Notes: generated by a model from the sequence alone, not told the origin. A stretch of 64,000 nucleotides of DNA from Brachybacterium sp. FME24 (GCF_014897705.1 NZ_JABUXV010000001.1:310001-374000), one strand, 5' to 3'; shown: positions 11,962 to 22,196, numbered from the stretch's first letter. A program made the numbers and translations.

Positions 11962-12675
11962 CTCGTCGGTCTCCTCGAGGAGATTGCGAGTGCGGTTCAC
12001 GTCGACCGGGATGCCCGGGCCCATGGTGGTGGACACGGTGATCTTCGAGATGTAGCGGCCCTTCGAGGAGGACGGCTTCAGACGAAGGATCTCGTCGAGC
12101 GCGGCGACGTAGTTCTCGACCAGCTGCTGGTCGGTGAAGGAAACCTTCCCGACGATGTAGTGCAGGTTGGCCGCACGGTCGGTGCGGAACTCGATCTTGC
12201 CGCCCTTGATCTCGGACACGGCCTTGGCGGTGTCCATGGTGACGGTGCCGGTCTTGGGGTTCGGCATGAGACCCCGGGGACCGAGCACGCGGCCCAGCTT
12301 GCCGACCTTGCCCATCAGGTTCGGCGTGGCGACGGCCGAGTCGAAGTCGGTCCAACCGGCGGCGACCTTCTCGATGAGCTCATCGTCGCCGACCTCGTCG
12401 GCGCCGGCCTCACGGGCGGCGTCGGCCTGTGCACCGGTCGCGAAGACGATCACGCGAGCGGTCTTGCCGGTGCCGTTGGGGAGGTTGACGGTGCCGCGCA
12501 CCATCTGATCGGCCTTGCGCGGGTCAACGCCCAGACGCATGGCGATCTCGACGGAGGCGTCGAACTTCGCGGGAGAGCTCTTCTGCGCGAGACGAAGCGC
12601 GTCCAGCGGCGCGTACGCCCGGCCCTCTTCGATCTTGGCAGCGCCGTCCTTGTAACTCTTGCTACGGAAACCCAT
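11956..12675 (-). CDS. rplA: 50S ribosomal protein L1
   Basis: This 239-residue protein forms the mobile L1 stalk of the large subunit. The signature [15 protein letters not shown] is present, and the N-terminus [14 protein letters not shown] and C-terminus [19 protein letters not shown] match the family. It lies 5 bases downstream of rplK in one operon. In many bacteria L1 represses its own operon, but no specific site was identified here. Its stop codon overlaps the third partial copy of the 55-bp repeat. Confidence 0.98.
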   Translation of the reverse strand: MGFRSKSYKDGAAKIEEGRAYAPLDALRLAQKSSPAKFDASVEIAMRLGVDPRKADQMVRGTVNLPNGTGKTARVIVFATGAQADAAREAGADEVGDDELIEKVAAGWTDFDSAVATPNLMGKVGKLGRVLGPRGLMPNPKTGTVTMDTAKAVSEIKGGKIEFRTDRAANLHYIVGKVSFTDQQLVENYVAALDEILRLKPSSSKGRYISKITVSTTMGPGIPVDVNRTRNLLEETDEA

Positions 12676-12680
12676 AATCG

Positions 12681-13112
12681 TCAGCCCTCCACCGTGATGC
12701 CCATGGAACGAGCGGTGCCGGCGACGATCTTCGCCGCGGCCTCCATGTCGTTCGCGTTCAGATCAGGCATCTTGGTCTCCGCGATCTCGCGGACCTGAGC
12801 CTGGGTGATCTTGCCGACCTTGTCGGTGTGCGGCGTGGCGGAGCCCTTCTGAAGGCCGGCGGCCTTCTTGATGAGCTCGGCGGCCGGCGGCGTCTTGGTG
12901 ATGAACGTGAACGAACGGTCCTCGTACACGGTGATCTCCACCGGGACGATGTTGCCGCGCTGGTCCGCCGTACGGTCGTTGTACGCCTTGACGAACTCCA
13001 TCATGTTCACGCCGGCAGCGCCGAGCGCCGGACCCACGGGCGGCGCAGGCGTGGCCTGGCCGGCCTGGATCTGGAGCTTGATGACGCTCGCGATCTTCTT
13101 CTTGGGAGCCAT
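12681..13112 (-). CDS. rplK: 50S ribosomal protein L11
   Basis: This 143-residue protein of the GTPase-associated centre begins [15 protein letters not shown]. It has the conserved proline pair in [13 protein letters not shown], the region contacted by thiopeptide antibiotics, and the RNA-binding C-terminal domain. The ATG at 13112 is preceded by GAGGAGGAG. It is the first gene of the rplK-rplA operon, 191 bases after nusG. Confidence 0.98.
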   Translation of the reverse strand: MAPKKKIASVIKLQIQAGQATPAPPVGPALGAAGVNMMEFVKAYNDRTADQRGNIVPVEITVYEDRSFTFITKTPPAAELIKKAAGLQKGSATPHTDKVGKITQAQVREIAETKMPDLNANDMEAAAKIVAGTARSMGITVEG

Positions 13113-13275
13113 TGCTCCTCCTCATTCTGTCGTGGTTCGGGCAGAGCTGCTCATCATGCGCTCCTCCCACTGCTGGACCTCCGCTCGCACGCGGCGAGAA
13201 CAGGCCCGATGCGACGTTACCTGCACGTCGCGTCGGCGTCGACCGGGATCACGCGTGACCCTGGTCGTATTTTCC

Positions 13276-13295
13276 CGCGGCCGGGAGCGGCCGCG
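13276..13295. repeat. Palindromic hairpin after nusG
   Basis: Arms CGCGGCC and GGCCGCG enclose a 6-base loop 8 bases downstream of the nusG stop. On the transcribed strand it is followed by an A-rich run rather than U, so it may be a weak terminator or a promoter-region palindrome for rplK. Confidence 0.4.
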
Positions 13296-13303
13296 AGCGC
13301 CGA

Positions 13304-14293
13304 TCAGATCTTGGCGACCTGGTCGAAGCCGAGCTCGACCGGGGTCTCACGCCCGAAGATGGACACGAGGACCTGCAGCTTCTGCGACTCCGTGTAGATC
13401 TCGGAGATCGAGGCCGGCATGGTCTCGAAGGGGCCGTCCATGACGGTGACGGACTCGCCCACGTGGAAGTCGGGCATCTTCTGGGCGTTCGCCGGCTTGG
13501 CCGGGGTGCCGCCGCTGGAACGCTTCTTCTCGGGAAGGCCGACGGAAGGCTCCAGCATGGAGTAGATCTCGTCGAAGTTCAGCGGGGTCGGCTCGGTGGC
13601 GTTGCCGACGAATCCGGTGACACCCGGGGTGTCGCGCACGACGCGCCAGGACTCGGTGGTCAGATCCATGCGGACCAGCACGTAGCCGGGGATGCGCACG
13701 CGGCGGACAATCTTCTTCTGGCCGTTCTTGACCTCGGTCGCGTCCTCCATCGGGACCTGGACCTCGAAGATGTAATCCTCCATGTCCTGGGTCTCGGTAC
13801 GCGTCGCGAGCTGCGTCTTCACGCGATTCTCGTGGCCGGAGTAGGAATGGATGACATACCACTCGCCCAGCGCGGAGCGGAGGTGCAGCTTGAGCTGGAC
13901 CAGCGGATCTTCTTCCTCGTCCTCAGACTGCTCGTCCTCAGATTCCTCGTCCTCAGACTGCTCAGACCCTTCGGCCGACGTCCGCTCTGCGGACCCCTCG
14001 GAGCCTTCGCCCTCGGCCGCGTCGTCCTCGACGTCGCCCTCATCGGCGGCTTCGATCGACTCGGCACCCGCATCGCTCTCGGCGGGCACGGCCTCCTCGG
14101 CGGCGGCTTCACCCTCGGGGTCCTCGGCCTCGACAGCGGCGGACTCGCTGGACACGTCCTCGGTGCTCAGCACCTCGGGGCCCGCGTCATCGCTCTCGGT
14201 CGCTGCGGCCCCGGCCTGCGGGGACGACGAGAACGACAGGGAGTCGTCGACGTCCTGGTAGGAATCTTCGGGGGATGAGGTCTGGTCGCTCAT
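13304..14293 (-). CDS. nusG: Transcription termination/antitermination factor NusG with a long acidic N-terminal extension
   Basis: NusG couples RNA polymerase to Rho and the ribosome. The core (about residues 145-329) shows [16 protein letters not shown], the NGN domain with [23 protein letters not shown], and a C-terminal KOW domain ([19 protein letters not shown]). The first 140 or so residues are low-complexity and very rich in Asp, Glu and Ser, so the protein is about 150 residues longer than E. coli NusG. Such extensions are known in actinobacteria. It lies 77 bases after secE and is probably in the same operon. Confidence 0.97.
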   Translation of the reverse strand: MSDQTSSPEDSYQDVDDSLSFSSSPQAGAAATESDDAGPEVLSTEDVSSESAAVEAEDPEGEAAAEEAVPAESDAGAESIEAADEGDVEDDAAEGEGSEGSAERTSAEGSEQSEDEESEDEQSEDEEEDPLVQLKLHLRSALGEWYVIHSYSGHENRVKTQLATRTETQDMEDYIFEVQVPMEDATEVKNGQKKIVRRVRIPGYVLVRMDLTTESWRVVRDTPGVTGFVGNATEPTPLNFDEIYSMLEPSVGLPEKKRSSGGTPAKPANAQKMPDFHVGESVTVMDGPFETMPASISEIYTESQKLQVLVSIFGRETPVELGFDQVAKI

Positions 14294-14370
14294 CAGCGGG
14301 AACCTGCTTTCGTGACGGCTGTGGACTGATCGGGCACGGTGCGACGGACTTCCTGCGGCGTTGGCCGGGC

Positions 14371-14643
14371 TCAGAGCCCCGCGCCGGGCTTCGTGAACGC
14401 GGTCCGGGACAGCCAGCCGAACGCGGCGTCGAAACCGAAGATCAGCATGATCATCACGATGACGAACACCAGGACCGTGATCGAGTACACGATCAGCTCC
14501 TTGCGGGTCGGTACGACGACCTTCTTGAGCTCCGCAAGGACCTGGCGGATGAACAGACCGATGGCCAGGAACGGGTTCTTGGACCCGGAGCCCGGAGCGT
14601 CACCCTTGGTGGGCGTCGACGGGGCGTTCTGGCTGGAATTCAC
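14371..14643 (-). CDS. secE: Preprotein translocase subunit SecE
   Basis: This 90-residue protein has a soluble N-terminus and one membrane segment (residues about 52-76, [20 protein letters not shown]) preceded by the conserved amphipathic helix [20 protein letters not shown]. The GTG start at 14643 was chosen because a longer frame would run through the tRNA-Trp gene and a 90-residue length suits SecE. The ribosome site is weak. It stabilises SecY in the translocon. Confidence 0.93.
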   Translation of the reverse strand: MNSSQNAPSTPTKGDAPGSGSKNPFLAIGLFIRQVLAELKKVVVPTRKELIVYSITVLVFVIVMIMLIFGFDAAFGWLSRTAFTKPGAGL

Positions 14644-14706
14644 GTCTGGCTGTCCGATCTCGTCGAGGTCATCCGCATCCGGTCGGGTAATCCCGAACCG
14701 GACCGG

Positions 14707-14779
14707 CAGGGCAGACAGGGCTCGAACCTGCAACCTGCGGTTTTGGAGACCGCTGCGCTACCAATTGCGCCACTGCCCT
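14707..14779 (-). tRNA. trnW: tRNA-Trp (CCA anticodon)
   Basis: This 73-base tRNA on the minus strand has acceptor stem AGGGCAG/CTGCCCT with G as discriminator, D-loop AATTGGTAGC, anticodon loop CTCCAAA (anticodon CCA) and T-arm GGTTCGAGCC. No 3' CCA is encoded. It precedes secE, a conserved actinobacterial arrangement. Confidence 0.97.
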
Positions 14780-14849
14780 TCACGAGGAGAACTCCCCGAG
14801 AGGTTGATCCACGTCACCGTACCCGGCGACGCGATTCTGACCAGCGACC

Positions 14850-14879
14850 AGCATACAAGCCGCAACGAGCTGGTGCGAA
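14850..14879 (-). promoter_or_regulatory. Candidate promoter for tRNA-Trp and secE-nusG
   Basis: On the minus strand TTCGCA (14874-14879) and TATGCT (14850-14855) are 18 bases apart, giving a start near 14843, about 64 bases before the tRNA. The -10 is identical to that proposed for rpoB. Confidence 0.4.
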
Positions 14880-15162
14880 TCCGCTGGCGGCAGATCACAT
14901 CACATCGCTGTCGAGGGGAAGGCTACCCCGCGAATGGTCCCGACCGACGGTACTCCCCGTTGCTGTTGGTCGCGCACACGGTCCGCGATGCAGGCCGGAC
15001 CACCTTGCCAAGACTCGCGACGACGGGCTGGGTTCGACGAGTCGAGTTGTCCGCGCGGTCCCTGCCACGAGCAGCCGTGTCGTCGGTCAGCGGGGTCCTG
15101 CCGCCGGTCCGCGTGAGCGCTGCGTCGAGGACATCGGTTCTGCATCAGATCGCCGGGCATCC
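14880..15162. other. Non-coding divergent spacer
   Basis: Between the tRNA-Trp promoter and the aminotransferase gene I see no gene. Open frames here lack codon bias or ribosome sites. Confidence 0.5.
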
Positions 15163-15187
15163 TGGCAGAGCACGGAGAGCTCTGCCA
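15163..15187. repeat. Inverted repeat just upstream of the aminotransferase start
   Basis: Nine-base arms TGGCAGAGC (15163-15171) and GCTCTGCCA (15179-15187) end 10 bases before the GTG start, so a bound protein would cover the promoter. It is a candidate operator. Confidence 0.4.
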
Positions 15188-15197
15188 CGATAGGCGG

Positions 15198-16451
15198 GTG
15201 ACCACCGACGACATCGCCCCTGCCAGCAGTTCCTCCTCGACCGCTCAGCGCCCTGCGCGATCCCGCATCTCGCAGCGGGTGGGTGCCATCGCGCCCTCCG
15301 CGACCCTGGCGGTCGACGCCACGGCGAAGGCCCTGAAGGCGGCCGGACGCCCGGTGATCGGGTTCGGTGCCGGGGAGCCCGACTTCCCGACGCCGCAGCA
15401 CATCGTCGACGCGGCGATAGCGGCCGCCTCCGTTCCTGCGAACCACCGGTACTCCCCCACCGGCGGTCTGCCGGAGCTGCGCCTGGCTCTCGCCGAGGCG
15501 GTGTCCGCGTCGACCTCGTTGACCCTCGAGCCGTCCCAGGTCCTGGTCACCAACGGCGGCAAGCAGGCCGTCTACCAGACCTTCGCGACGCTGCTGGACC
15601 CGGGCGACGAGGTGCTGCTGCCGGCTCCTTACTGGACCACCTACCCCGAGGCGATTCGCCTGGCCGGTGCCACGGAGGTCCCGGTGCTCGCCGGAGTCGA
15701 CCAGGGCTACGTGCCCACCATCGAGCAGCTCGAGGCCGCCCGCACCGAGCGCACCCGCGCGATCGTCGTGTGCTCCCCGTCGAACCCGACCGGTGTGGTG
15801 CTGACCGCCGAGCAGCTGCGCGAAGTGGGCCGTTGGGCGCACGAGCACGGACTCTGGGTCGTCACCGACGAGATCTACCAGCACCTCACCTACGACGGAG
15901 TGCCGTTCACCTCGATCCTGGCGGAGGTCCCCGAGCTCGCCGAGTCCACGGTGCTGCTCGGCGGGGTCGCGAAGTCCTTCGCCATGACGGGATGGCGGGT
16001 GGGCTGGATGGTCGGCCCGAAGGACGTCATCGCTGCGGCGAGCAACCTCCAGTCCCACCTGACCTCGCACGTCAACAACATCGCCCAGCGGGCCGCGATC
16101 GCGGCGGTCACCGGGCCCATGGAGCCGGTCGAGGAGATGCGGGTGGCCTTCGACCGCCGCCGCCGCACCATCGTGCAGAAGCTGTCAGCTGTTCCCGGTT
16201 TCACGGTGCCCACGCCGACCGGTGCGTTCTACGCGTTCCCGGACGTCTCCGGGGCCCTGGAGCGAGAGATCCGGGGCACGAAGGTCACCACCTCGGTCGA
16301 GCTCGCCGCGGTGATCCTGCAGGAGGCCGAGGTCGCCGCAGTCCCGGGCGAGGCCTTCGGCGCTCCCGGGCACCTGCGCTTCTCCTACGCCCTGGACGAC
16401 GACGAGCTCGCCGAGGGCATCGATCGCGTGGCTGCTCTGCTGTCCGAGTGA
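15198..16451 (+). CDS. aspC: Pyridoxal-phosphate aspartate-type aminotransferase
   Basis: This 417-residue class I aminotransferase interconverts aspartate and 2-oxoglutarate with oxaloacetate and glutamate. The N-terminal part [20 protein letters not shown] binds substrate, [10 protein letters not shown] and [12 protein letters not shown] form the PLP site, and K259 in [16 protein letters not shown] is the PLP-binding lysine. The first 25 residues are Ser/Ala-rich and poorly conserved in style, so the start could be slightly later than the GTG at 15198. It stands alone, divergent from tRNA-Trp. Aspartate or related prephenate specificity cannot be settled by eye. Confidence 0.92.
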   Translation: MTTDDIAPASSSSSTAQRPARSRISQRVGAIAPSATLAVDATAKALKAAGRPVIGFGAGEPDFPTPQHIVDAAIAAASVPANHRYSPTGGLPELRLALAEAVSASTSLTLEPSQVLVTNGGKQAVYQTFATLLDPGDEVLLPAPYWTTYPEAIRLAGATEVPVLAGVDQGYVPTIEQLEAARTERTRAIVVCSPSNPTGVVLTAEQLREVGRWAHEHGLWVVTDEIYQHLTYDGVPFTSILAEVPELAESTVLLGGVAKSFAMTGWRVGWMVGPKDVIAAASNLQSHLTSHVNNIAQRAAIAAVTGPMEPVEEMRVAFDRRRRTIVQKLSAVPGFTVPTPTGAFYAFPDVSGALEREIRGTKVTTSVELAAVILQEAEVAAVPGEAFGAPGHLRFSYALDDDELAEGIDRVAALLSE

Positions 16452-16511
16452 TGCGGACCGGATGACCAGCCGAGAAACCCGGCACCGGCGCACCACGCGG
16501 CGGGCACGGCG

Positions 16512-17627
16512 ATGACGATGGCGGGCCGTCAGGACGCGGTCGGCACACAGGACGGGGCGGGCAGTTCGAACGCGCCTGCCACCGCGCAGAACGTGCCCTC
16601 CGCTCGGGGCAGGGATCTCGCCACGCTGCCGAAAGCGCACCTGCACCTTCATTTCACGGGTTCGATGCGCCCGTCGACCCTGAGGGAGCTGGCCGATGAG
16701 CGCGGCATCAGGCTGCCCCGATCCCTGACCGACGACGTCGCCCTGCAGGTAAAGCCGACCCGTCGCGGCTGGTTCCGCTTCCAGCGCCAGTACGATGCGG
16801 CGCGAGCGGTCGTCGACTCCGAGGGGGCGATGCGTCGCCTCATCGACGAGGCCGCGAGGGACGACGCCGCAGAGGGCTCGGGCAGGCTCGAGCTCCAGGT
16901 CGACCCGACCAGCTACGCACCGTTCGTCGGTGGTCTCACCCCGGCGATCGAGATCGTGCTGGACCAGGCCGCGCTCTCCGCACAGGCCAGCGGCGTGAGC
17001 ATCGGCATCGTCATCGCCGCCTCCCGCACCCGGCACCCCCTCGACGCCCGCACCCTCGCACGGCTCGCCGCGCGTCACGTGGGCCCGGTGATCGGTTTCG
17101 GGCTCTCGAACGACGAGCGGCGCGGAACGACCGCGGACTACGCGTCGGCGTTCCGGATAGCCCGCGAGGCCGGACTGCTGTCCGTACCCCACGGCGGGGA
17201 GCTGCTGGGCCCCTCCCACGTGAAGGACGTCGTCGACCACCTGGCACCGAACCGACTCGGCCATGGGGTGCGATCCGCAGATGACCCCGACCTGCTGGCG
17301 CGCATCGTCGATGCAGGGATCGGGCTCGAGGTGTGCCCGGCCTCGAACGCCTCGCTCGGCGTGGTCGCGGAGGCCACCGACGTGCCGCTGCGCCAGCTGG
17401 TGGACTCCGGCGCGCAGATCGCGCTCGGCGCCGACGACCCTCTGCTGTTCGGTTCACGTCTGGTGGACCAGTACGAGACGGCGCGCAGCATCGGCTTCAC
17501 CGATGCCGAGCTGGCCGACCTCGCAGCGTCCTCGATCAGGATCTCCGCCGCGGACGACGCCACCACGCAACGCCTGCTGGCCGGGGTGCGCGACTGGCTC
17601 GCCGCCCCCGTTCCGGCGTCGTCCTGA
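16512..17627 (+). CDS. Adenosine deaminase family protein
   Basis: This 371-residue metal-dependent hydrolase is likely to deaminate adenosine or adenine in purine salvage. The zinc motif HLHLHFTGSM (the family usually has HLHLDGS), VPHGGE with the catalytic Glu, LGHGVRS and GADDPLLF supply the expected His, Glu, His and Asp residues. The first 35 residues are a non-conserved Gly/Ala-rich leader. Either ATG at 16512 or 16518 could start it, and no strong ribosome site is seen. It lies 60 bases after the aminotransferase on the same strand. Confidence 0.85.
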   Translation: MTMAGRQDAVGTQDGAGSSNAPATAQNVPSARGRDLATLPKAHLHLHFTGSMRPSTLRELADERGIRLPRSLTDDVALQVKPTRRGWFRFQRQYDAARAVVDSEGAMRRLIDEAARDDAAEGSGRLELQVDPTSYAPFVGGLTPAIEIVLDQAALSAQASGVSIGIVIAASRTRHPLDARTLARLAARHVGPVIGFGLSNDERRGTTADYASAFRIAREAGLLSVPHGGELLGPSHVKDVVDHLAPNRLGHGVRSADDPDLLARIVDAGIGLEVCPASNASLGVVAEATDVPLRQLVDSGAQIALGADDPLLFGSRLVDQYETARSIGFTDAELADLAASSIRISAADDATTQRLLAGVRDWLAAPVPASS

Positions 17628-17729
17628 GCACCGCTGACGAGCAGCTGCTCCCCCGTGAGCACGCTCCGAGACGCACCGGCGGACCGGCGACCTTCGCAGC
17701 GTGCAGCGCGCATCGTGCGAGGAACCGAC

Positions 17730-18998
17730 TCAGCGGTCCTGGCCGGCACCTTCGGACGGCAGAGCGAGGAAGAACTCCGGCGCGCTGAAGCCGTGCTCGA
17801 CGAAGGCCGAGGCGATCGCTGCGGCAACGGGCTGCGCCTGCTCCGCCTCGACCAGGGCGATCGTGGATCCCCCGAAACCGCCACCGGTCATGCGAGCACC
17901 GTGGGCTCCTGCCGCACGGGCGGCATCGACAGCCACGTCCAGCTGGGCGACGGTCACCTCGTAGTCATCGCGCAGCGAATCGTGGGAAGCGTCGAGCAGG
18001 GCGCCGAGCTCGGTGACGTGCTCACGTACGGTGCCCGAGGCCAGCAGCGCGTCGACATCCTTCACGCGCTGGATCTCGGTGAGCACATGACGGGCCCGAC
18101 GGCGCACCACCTCGTCATCGATGCCTGCCAGCAGCTCCTGCAGCTGTGCGACGTCCGCATCACGGAGCGTGTCCACTCCGAGCAGCTCGGCGGCGCGCTC
18201 GCTGTCCGCCCGTCGGGCCGTGTACTCGCCGTCGACATGGGAGTGCTCGGCGCGGGTGTCGGTGATCAGCAGCGCGAGGCCCTGCGAAGCCAGGTCCCAC
18301 GGGACCGGGCGGGTCGAGAAATCACGGCAGTCCAGGAACAGGGCGTGGCCGGCACGGGAGAGCACCGAGGCGGACTGGTCCAGGCCTCCGGTGGACGCGC
18401 CGGCGAAATCGGTCTCCGCCGTGATCGCGGCCTGCACCCGCTGCAGCGGCTCGGTCCCCAGTGACAGCAGGGCATCGATGGCCTCCGCGGCCGAGCACTC
18501 CAGCGCGGCGGAGCTGGACAGGCCCGCACCGAGAGGCACCTGACCGTCGATCATGATGTCCATGCCCTGGGTGCTGGCCCCGGAGATGTGGGGGCGCAGG
18601 GCCCACAGCACACCGGCCACGTAGGCGGGCCACCCTTCGACGGCGCCGGGTTCGAGCTCGCGGGCATCGAGATCCAGGATCAGGTCGTCCTGAGCGGAGC
18701 GCAGGCGCAGGCGGTCGGTGGGCGTGCGCGCGGCCGCGGCGAAGCAGCGATGCGAGATGGCCATCGGCAGGCAGAGGCCGTCCTGGTAATCGACGTGCTC
18801 ACCGATGATGTTCACGCGACCGGGCGCGGACCACACCCCGTCGGGCGCGTAGCCGAAAGCCTCGACGAACAGTGCTTCGGCATGCGCTGCGGCCTCGCCG
18901 CGATCCGGTGCGGCGGAGAGCGTCACTGCGGGGGGCTCTGCGACCGTGATGCCGGAGTGTCGGGCGTCAGCGGCGCCGGCGTCTGCGGCAGTGGTCAT
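17730..18998 (-). CDS. galK: Galactokinase
   Basis: This 422-residue GHMP kinase phosphorylates galactose at C1 in the Leloir pathway. The galactokinase signature GRVNIIGEHVDYQDG, the phosphate loop PLGAGLSSSAALECS and the C-terminal MTGGGFGGSTIAL are all present. The ATG at 18998 follows GGAAGGAACACC, and an in-frame extension to 19052 was rejected for lack of a ribosome site. No galT or galE is adjacent, so the rest of the pathway must be elsewhere. It lies downstream of the lactonase gene on the same strand. Confidence 0.95.
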   Translation of the reverse strand: MTTAADAGAADARHSGITVAEPPAVTLSAAPDRGEAAAHAEALFVEAFGYAPDGVWSAPGRVNIIGEHVDYQDGLCLPMAISHRCFAAAARTPTDRLRLRSAQDDLILDLDARELEPGAVEGWPAYVAGVLWALRPHISGASTQGMDIMIDGQVPLGAGLSSSAALECSAAEAIDALLSLGTEPLQRVQAAITAETDFAGASTGGLDQSASVLSRAGHALFLDCRDFSTRPVPWDLASQGLALLITDTRAEHSHVDGEYTARRADSERAAELLGVDTLRDADVAQLQELLAGIDDEVVRRRARHVLTEIQRVKDVDALLASGTVREHVTELGALLDASHDSLRDDYEVTVAQLDVAVDAARAAGAHGARMTGGGFGGSTIALVEAEQAQPVAAAIASAFVEHGFSAPEFFLALPSEGAGQDR

Positions 18999-19111
18999 GG
19001 TGTTCCTTCCGAACAGTCGAGGGCCGGGGCACGGGGCAGGGCCCCGTGGCAACCTCCGGCACGGCGTCCGAAAGTCTAGCCGTCACCCGGACAAGAGTCC
19101 CACGACGTCTG

Positions 19112-20197
19112 TTAGGGGCGCACCGCGAGGCAGGACACCGACGGAGCCGGGATCGGCTCGGCGGCGTGGGCGAGCTCCGTCCCGCGCAGACGCAGCACGT
19201 CGATCCGGTCCCCCTCCTGCGCGGCCACCAGCACCAGATCGCCCAGAAGGGTGAAGTGCCGTGGATGCGCACCCACCGCGATCTCGCTGACGAGCTGGGG
19301 ACGCATCAGGTCCAGCGACAGCGCGGAGAGCGTGTCCGGTCCTCGATTGGCGACCAGCAGCACCGATTCGTCGGCCGAGAGCTCGAGGTGGGAGAGGGCG
19401 TTGTCCCCCTCCCGAGCGCTCGCCGGGATCATCGAGCGCACGCTCCAGCTGTGCGAGGCAGTGCCGAGGACCGAGGGCGCTGCGCTCTCGGGCGTCGCCG
19501 GGCGGCGCACCGCGGTCGCGATCATGCCGGAGAGCTCGCAGGAGATGTGCAGCTGCTCGGACTCATGATCGGGGGCGAGGTGCCGGGGACCGCTGCCACG
19601 GCTGAGGGGGATCTCGCCGGCGAGGCCCATCTGTCCCGCGGCGTCCTGGCGGTAGAGGAACACCCGGTCCAGGCCGAGATCCGGCACGGCCAGGAGTTCG
19701 GTACCGGGCAGCTGCCGCACCTGGTGCGGATGCGACTCCTCGCCGTCGGCGCGGTCATGATGGTCATCGACGTCGATGAGCTCCGCAGGCAGACCTGCGG
19801 CGTCCAGGAGCACGGTCTCGACCGTGCCGGATCCGTAGTCGGCGACCAGGAGGGTCGAGGGGCTGCGGCCCAGGGCCAGGTGACAGCCTCCTGATCCTTC
19901 CAGCTCGAGATCGGCGACGAGCTCGGCCGAGGTGCCGTCGTGGCCGACGCGCACGGCGACCACGCGGGTCGGTCTGGTCTCCAGCACGGCGTACAGCAGC
20001 GAACCGTCGGGGCTCCAGAGCACGAAGGAGGGGTCCGGGAGGTCCACCGTCGCCCGCCGCTGCACCGTGAGAGCCGACGCTCCGTCCGCCGCAGCGGCTT
20101 CGGGATCGCTCGTCACCTGAAGCAGCTCCAGGCCCGGACCGCGGCCGGAACCGCTGCGCGAATAGCCGCCGACGGCGATCAGTGCGGGTGTGCTCAT
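19112..20197 (-). CDS. Lactonase family beta-propeller protein (6-phosphogluconolactonase type)
   Basis: This 361-residue protein is a seven-bladed beta-propeller of the Pgl/lactonase family (PF10282 style). Repeated motifs include SPDGSLLYAVLE, GCHLALGRSPSTLLVADYGSG, HPHQV, GSGPRHLAPD and GAHPRHFTLL. Members hydrolyse 6-phosphogluconolactone, but many have unassigned substrates. Its ATG overlaps the stop of the ThrE-type exporter by 4 bases, so the two are co-translated. galK follows after 113 bases, suggesting a sugar-related role. Confidence 0.8.
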   Translation of the reverse strand: MSTPALIAVGGYSRSGSGRGPGLELLQVTSDPEAAAADGASALTVQRRATVDLPDPSFVLWSPDGSLLYAVLETRPTRVVAVRVGHDGTSAELVADLELEGSGGCHLALGRSPSTLLVADYGSGTVETVLLDAAGLPAELIDVDDHHDRADGEESHPHQVRQLPGTELLAVPDLGLDRVFLYRQDAAGQMGLAGEIPLSRGSGPRHLAPDHESEQLHISCELSGMIATAVRRPATPESAAPSVLGTASHSWSVRSMIPASAREGDNALSHLELSADESVLLVANRGPDTLSALSLDLMRPQLVSEIAVGAHPRHFTLLGDLVLVAAQEGDRIDVLRLRGTELAHAAEPIPAPSVSCLAVRP

Positions 20198-21672
20198 GGT
20201 GTCTCCTCGGGGTCCGTGTGCCGCCCCGGGGCGTCCGACGGGGAATCGAGATCCTCCAGGTCGTCGAACATCGCGGGAGACAACGCTGTCATCTCGCCCG
20301 TCATCGTAGACGGCTCGACCATCTGCGCGCCGTCACGATGGCGGAAGCTGCGCGAGCCCAGTGTGAGCCGGCGGCGGCGCAGCGTGGTGAACGGCGAGGA
20401 GATGCTCGGCGTGTAGGCGATGCCGCTGCGACGGAAGTACGGCAGGATCCGGGAGGCCAGCAGCTGACCGGCCACGGCCCCGGCGGCGATACCGACCGCG
20501 ATCTCCCCCGCCCCGAACATCTCGGATGCGCCGGTGGTCACGTCGGCGCTCAGGCCCAGCAGGGCGCGGTAGATGAGGCTGCCCGGGACCAGCGGGATGA
20601 TCCCACCCATCACGAACAGCAGCGTCGGAGCGCGCAGGCGGTCGCCGAGGACCACCGCGGCGATACCGGTGAACACGGCTGCGATCGTCACGGCGTACAC
20701 CCGGTCCAGGAACAGCCCGGTGAGCACGTGGGAGATCACGGCGGAGAAGGCCGCCACCAGCGCGATCCACGGCAGCTTCCGCCACTGGACCTGCGTGCCC
20801 ACACCGTAGCCGAGCCCCATGCCGATCCCGGCGACCACCACCCAGACCACGGTGACCAGGGAGATCGGGATCGAGGCACCCACAGAGATGTCGGCACCGA
20901 GAACCTCGGCCAGCAGGATGCCGCCGCGCACGCCGGCCACGATGCCGACCGTGAGCATCAGGGTCTCCAGGATGCGGCCGGCGGCGGTCACGTACCAGCC
21001 GGTGACGGCGTCCTGCACGGCACCGATCGAGGACAGCCCGGCGAGCTGCACGATGATGCAGGAGACGACCACGATCGACGAGCTCACCGTCGGATTGATC
21101 AGGTCCACCAGCACCGCTGCCCCCACGGCGAGGAACCCGCCGATCGCCTGCCCGTAGAAGGGCGGGATATGCATTCGAGCCAGGAACTCGCCGGCCGCGA
21201 TCAGCAGTCCGGCGGCGAGCGTCGCCGCGACCACGATGAGGGTGCCGCCGCCGAAGCTGAGCGCTGCGGCGCCTCCCATCACGGCGAACCCGGAGACCAC
21301 CAGGGGAAGCTTGTAGGCGGGAGCGGCCAGCGGGATCGCCGCGGCATTGCGTCGGGCCTCCTCGAGCGTCAGCTCGCCGGAGATGTAGCCATGGGTGGTG
21401 TCCTCGAAGGCCTCGAGGCGCGCGAAGTCGTGGGCCCGGGAGTTGGCCGAGCGGACCCTGGTGAACGGTGTCGAGGATTCATCGGCGAGGTAGGAGATGG
21501 TGACCTCGTCGAAGGTCACCTGCACCGACACATTTCGCAGGCCGGAGGAGCTCGTCACGCGAAGGATCGTCGCGGTCACCTCGGAGGCCGCGGCCCCGTT
21601 CGAGAGCAGACCTTCGCCGATCCTCATCGCAAGGTCGAAGATGGCATGGAGCCGGACGGAATCGGTGGGCAC
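20194..21672 (-). CDS. ThrE-type threonine/serine exporter family protein
   Basis: This 492-residue membrane protein has the two ThrE parts fused. An N-terminal DUF1212 domain (about residues 8-250, with RIGEGLLSNGAAASEVTATI and VQVTFDEVTISY) precedes a C-terminal DUF3815-type domain (about 285-425, with GGIIPLVPGSLIYRALLGL). About ten hydrophobic segments are visible, and a charged cytoplasmic tail follows residue 430. Corynebacterial ThrE exports threonine and serine by proton antiport; that this one does so is inference. The GTG at 21672 has no obvious ribosome site. Confidence 0.85.
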   Translation of the reverse strand: MPTDSVRLHAIFDLAMRIGEGLLSNGAAASEVTATILRVTSSSGLRNVSVQVTFDEVTISYLADESSTPFTRVRSANSRAHDFARLEAFEDTTHGYISGELTLEEARRNAAAIPLAAPAYKLPLVVSGFAVMGGAAALSFGGGTLIVVAATLAAGLLIAAGEFLARMHIPPFYGQAIGGFLAVGAAVLVDLINPTVSSSIVVVSCIIVQLAGLSSIGAVQDAVTGWYVTAAGRILETLMLTVGIVAGVRGGILLAEVLGADISVGASIPISLVTVVWVVVAGIGMGLGYGVGTQVQWRKLPWIALVAAFSAVISHVLTGLFLDRVYAVTIAAVFTGIAAVVLGDRLRAPTLLFVMGGIIPLVPGSLIYRALLGLSADVTTGASEMFGAGEIAVGIAAGAVAGQLLASRILPYFRRSGIAYTPSISSPFTTLRRRRLTLGSRSFRHRDGAQMVEPSTMTGEMTALSPAMFDDLEDLDSPSDAPGRHTDPEETP

Positions 21673-21899
21673 GAGACTGATGGTGCCACAGAGATGGCCG
21701 CGGAAAACACCTCTGCGACCTCCGCGCTCGTCACACTGACCAGGGTGCCCCGGAGGCCCCGATCGAGGGCATCACCCGCGTCGGCGCAGGTCCTGCAGGA
21801 CGGCCTGCTCGACCCCGACGCGCGCCGTCCTGACGTCCCTGAGCGAGGGCCGTGCGCTCCTGCTCGCCCCGTGACCGGTAGGCGGTGCGAGCTGAGCTG

Positions 21900-22190
21900 T
21901 CAGAGGTTCGGCGACACCGAGAGGACCGCGATACCGATCGCGAGCAGGGCGAGCACGCCGACGTCGAGACCCCGCGAGCGCACCGCGAGCGCCCCGACGG
22001 CGCGAACCGGCAGCACGGCCCGCAGCAGCGCCAGCACGCCCAGCAGGATCGCGAGCATTCCGCCGGCCAGCGGCGCACCCACGAATATCCCGACCAGGAC
22101 GATCCCCGCGAGGACCGGCAGGGACAGGATGAGCACCGACTGCCGGCGGCAGGCGGCACTCAGGGTGAAGGGTGATCGATCGACTCGCAC
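21900..22190 (-). CDS. DUF3017 small membrane protein
   Basis: This 96-residue protein has three hydrophobic segments (about residues 18-38, 40-60, 74-92) and matches the DUF3017 family, which is restricted to actinobacteria and has no known function. It starts at GTG 22190, with a leaderless-type TAGCAT 6 bases upstream. It is divergent from aspA. Confidence 0.75.
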   Translation of the reverse strand: MRVDRSPFTLSAACRRQSVLILSLPVLAGIVLVGIFVGAPLAGGMLAILLGVLALLRAVLPVRAVGALAVRSRGLDVGVLALLAIGIAVLSVSPNL

Positions 22191-22196
22191 GGGACC

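Noticed and set aside
14644-14733. Longer N-terminus for SecE
   Set aside because: It would translate through the 3' part of the tRNA-Trp gene; the GTG at 14643 gives a normal SecE length.
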